A stretch of 64,000 nt of DNA, taken from NCBI RefSeq assembly GCF_000266885.1, contig NC_018020.1:124001-188000 (forward strand), read 5' to 3'. The translations under genes and the position numbers were made by a program. The stretch is from Turneriella parva DSM 21527. Its GTDB lineage: Bacteria > Spirochaetota > Leptospiria > Turneriellales > Turneriellaceae. Below, piece by piece: positions 61,867-64,000 of the stretch; the stretch's first letter is position 1, and every line of letters starts with the position of its first letter. The notes under the pieces were generated by a model, which was not told the DNA's origin, did not search any database, and saw only the letters and a list, made by a program, of their open reading frames with translations.

Positions 61867-64000
61867 TCACAGCGCGCGGCCTGGCCCACCTTGGCCTGTG
61901 CCAATAATTTCTCGTGGCTTAGAACCAATCTGTGGGCCGATCATGCCGCGCGCTTCGAAGGCTTCGATGAGACGCGCTGCCTTGTTGTAACCAATGCGCA
62001 GGCGACGCTGCAGATAGCTCGCCGATGCCTTTTGGCTTTCGACAATAATCTGCCAGGCCTCTTCAAACAGTTCTTCGTCGCCGGCTTCAAGTTCGCCCAT
62101 TTTACCTTTGGGGTCTTCGAGGGTAATATAAACCGGCTTCGCGAGCTTCTTTGCGTACGCGACTACATCCTCAACTTCATTGTCTTCGATGAGCGGCACC
62201 TGCGCGCGTATCAGCTGCGCTTTTGAAGGATGTCTGAATAGCATGTCACCCTGACCCAACAGTTGCTCTGCGCCATTGCCATCGAGAATCGTGCGTGAGT
62301 CGGTTTTTTGCGCCACCTGCAGCGCTATACGCGCCGGGCAGTTTGCTTTGATGAGCGCAGTGATGACGTCAACCGACGGACGCTGTGTTGCGAGAATCAA
62401 GTGAATACCCACGGCCCGCGCCTTTTGCGCAAGGCGAATGATTGAAGATTCAACTTCTTTACCCGCCACCATCATCAGGTCGCCGAGCTCGTCGATCAGC
62501 ACGACGATGTATGGCATAATCGGAGTTTCTTCGCCGATATTCTTGTTCTTGCCGCGCTGCGTTCGCACCTTCTCATTATACGAACGAATGTCGCGCGTAC
62601 TCATGTCTGCCAGGTCTTCGTAGCGGCGCTCCATCTCTTCAACGGCCCAGTTCAGCGCGAGAATCGCCTTGTTGGGTTCGGTAATCACCGGGTGCAACAG
62701 ATGCGGTATGTCGTTATACCCCGAAAGCTCGACAAGCTTGGGGTCAACCAGCAAGAACCTCACCTCTTCGGGGGTTTTGTGCAGAATGAGACTCGAGATG
62801 AACGAATTCACCGCAACAGATTTGCCCGAACCTGTCGCGCCCGCAATCAAAAGGTGCGGCATGCGCGTCAGATCTTCAAGCAGAAGGTTGCCCGCGATGT
62901 CGCGGCCAAGGGGTAACGGCAACTCGCCGCCGAATTCTTTATAGCCGATGTCGTTCAGAATATCGCCGAGCAAAACTTTCACGCGCTGCTTGTTGGGTAT
63001 CTCAATACCGACGGTTGATCGCCCGGGAATCGGGGCTTCGATGCGCACACGCATCGCCTCGAGCGCCATCGCGAGTTCGTCGGTCAACGCCAGAATGCGG
63101 TTTACCTTGATACCGGCAGCCATCTTGAGTTCGTAGCGCGTAATGATCGGCCCGCGCTGAATACCGATGACGCGCCCTTCGATCGAAAACTGGTCGAGCG
63201 TCTCTTCGAGTTTCGCAATGACATTCTGCGCTTCTGCCGGGTTAGAAAACTCGAGTGCGTGGCGCTGCGTCTTCAGTAAAGGGAACAGAATTTCGCGCTG
63301 GCGGCTCACGTGCACCTGCGGGGTGACAGAAGCGCGATCGATTACCGCGGGCATTGGCTTCGGCGCTGCCTCGCGTTTTATGAGAGCTTCGGCTTTGAGT
63401 CTCACGCTGGCCTTACCGTCGGCTTCTGCGCTTGCAGCTGGTTTCGCCGGCGGTGCTACGGGTTCAGATTTTTCGAGCAACTCTTCAAATGATTCGTCTT
63501 GCCCGTCAGCGGCAATATCCATGGTGATAATTTCTGCAGTGTCTTCGGCCGGTGCAACAGCGACACGTGCCCCCTGCAGCAGCGGGTCGAGTGCGTCGAT
63601 CGCGGCATCGGGCGCTGACCATGGGCGGGAGACTTCAAAATCGGCGGCATCAAAGAGGCGCTCAAGGTCGAACTCATCACCGCCCGCATAGTCTAGCGTC
63701 GAATAAGACAGGTTATATTCGCCCGGCTGCTGCGCTTTGGGTCGCGGCGCATCGAGCGTGTATGCATATTCCGTCGGCGCTGCGACCGGCCCGACCGCGA
63801 CGCGCTGCGGCGGCCTGTCATCGTGCGCCGGTGTGCGGGGCAAGTCTGCTTCAGCCGTCGTTTCGGGCATGATGTTTGCGGCCGCGATATCGAGCGGCGC
63901 AATGTGAAATGCATAGCCGTCGAGCTGCGCCACGCGCGTCGGCTTTGGTGCACTTTCTGTGTGGCGCATTTCGCCGAGCTTTTCGGCGAGGCGACTTTTC
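61867..64000 (-). CDS. ftsK: DNA translocase FtsK/SpoIIIE, C-terminal part
   Basis: The visible 711 codons continue past the window edge with no stop upstream of the internal ATG at 63969 (frame KSRLAEKLGE precedes it), so the membrane domain is outside. A long Ala/Pro/Asp-rich linker is followed by the motor: GIEIPNKQRVKVLLGDIL, Walker A AGATGSGKS (about 377 from Met 63969), LLVDPKLVELSGY, Walker B VVLIDELGDL, LATQRPSVDVITALIK and the C-terminal winged-helix gamma domain (ASYLQRRLRIGYNKAARLIE). It moves DNA through the septum and activates XerCD at dif. Confidence 0.95.
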   Translation of the reverse strand, partial: KSRLAEKLGEMRHTESAPKPTRVAQLDGYAFHIAPLDIAAANIMPETTAEADLPRTPAHDDRPPQRVAVGPVAAPTEYAYTLDAPRPKAQQPGEYNLSYSTLDYAGGDEFDLERLFDAADFEVSRPWSAPDAAIDALDPLLQGARVAVAPAEDTAEIITMDIAADGQDESFEELLEKSEPVAPPAKPAASAEADGKASVRLKAEALIKREAAPKPMPAVIDRASVTPQVHVSRQREILFPLLKTQRHALEFSNPAEAQNVIAKLEETLDQFSIEGRVIGIQRGPIITRYELKMAAGIKVNRILALTDELAMALEAMRVRIEAPIPGRSTVGIEIPNKQRVKVLLGDILNDIGYKEFGGELPLPLGRDIAGNLLLEDLTRMPHLLIAGATGSGKSVAVNSFISSLILHKTPEEVRFLLVDPKLVELSGYNDIPHLLHPVITEPNKAILALNWAVEEMERRYEDLADMSTRDIRSYNEKVRTQRGKNKNIGEETPIMPYIVVLIDELGDLMMVAGKEVESSIIRLAQKARAVGIHLILATQRPSVDVITALIKANCPARIALQVAQKTDSRTILDGNGAEQLLGQGDMLFRHPSKAQLIRAQVPLIEDNEVEDVVAYAKKLAKPVYITLEDPKGKMGELEAGDEELFEEAWQIIVESQKASASYLQRRLRIGYNKAARLIEAFEARGMIGPQIGSKPREIIGTGQGGPGRAL

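Noticed and set aside
1-64000. tRNA, rRNA, CRISPR arrays, complete insertion sequences and origins
   Set aside because: I looked by eye for tRNA T-loops, regular spaced repeats, transposase motifs and DnaA-box clusters and saw none; a covariance-model and HMM scan would be needed to be sure.

Overview
The window (64,000 bp, roughly mid-50s % GC by eye) looks like chromosomal DNA of a diderm spirochaete of the Leptospirales. It has LPS-type acyltransferase, Lnt and lipoprotein genes, and a DUF1554-type lipoprotein and a DUF1574-type protein, families I associate with Leptospira. The composition would suit a Turneriella-like genus, but the genus assignment is inference. I saw no rRNA, tRNA, CRISPR array, integrase or transposase. 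Coding density is high, with many ATGA, GTGA or TAATG start/stop overlaps.

Layout. 1-8.5 kb: partial metallo-beta-lactamase, aat, and a tightly overlapping recC-recB-recD operon. 8.5-17 kb: small envelope proteins, a PQQ-type beta-propeller, plsY, cutA, a hemerythrin/MBOAT/DUF1574 operon, and a GST. 17-28.7 kb: a long co-directional run with SpoIID-like lipoprotein, pgpA, a CBS-PAS-Fis regulator, an LpxL-like acyltransferase, cysteine desulfurase, a large lipoprotein and ccmF. 28.8-41 kb: ppc, envelope proteins, two aldo/keto reductases, doxX/marR, STAS, fatty-acid desaturase and a small aspartic protease. 41-50 kb: EtfD/HdrD-like Fe-S oxidoreductase, membrane AraC regulator, acyl-CoA synthetase, SDR, ankyrin protein and a GH1 lipoprotein. 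50-64 kb: murB, glpD, gltX, an RsbW-like ATPase, trmB, lnt, a lipase foldase beside a broken lipase and a broken TetR gene, a SpoIIE-type phosphatase and ftsK (cut by the window end).

Functional threads: recombinational repair (RecBCD); envelope lipid and lipoprotein synthesis (PlsY, PgpA, LpxL-like, Lnt, desaturase); fatty-acid and glycerol catabolism feeding the quinone pool (acyl-CoA synthetase, EtfD-like protein, GlpD); and partner-switch signalling parts (STAS, HATPase, SpoIIE phosphatase) scattered at three sites.

The main unexpected signal is the number of palindromic elements, both between genes and inside them. The clearest is a 57-bp two-hairpin unit, tandemly duplicated and inserted in frame in the catalytic mobile loop of PEP carboxylase; removing it restores the family consensus exactly. 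A regulator gene carries two palindromic inserts of another type, and a Tas-type reductase probably carries one more. Two copies of a branched structured element lie between convergent genes, starting at the stop codon of the upstream gene, with paired base changes. A third element of similar shape but different sequence overlaps the start of the aspartic protease gene. Several perfect palindromes share TGTAG...CTACA ends. Separately, one deletion appears to have removed the 5' ends of a divergent lipase/TetR pair, leaving the lipase foldase without a partner.
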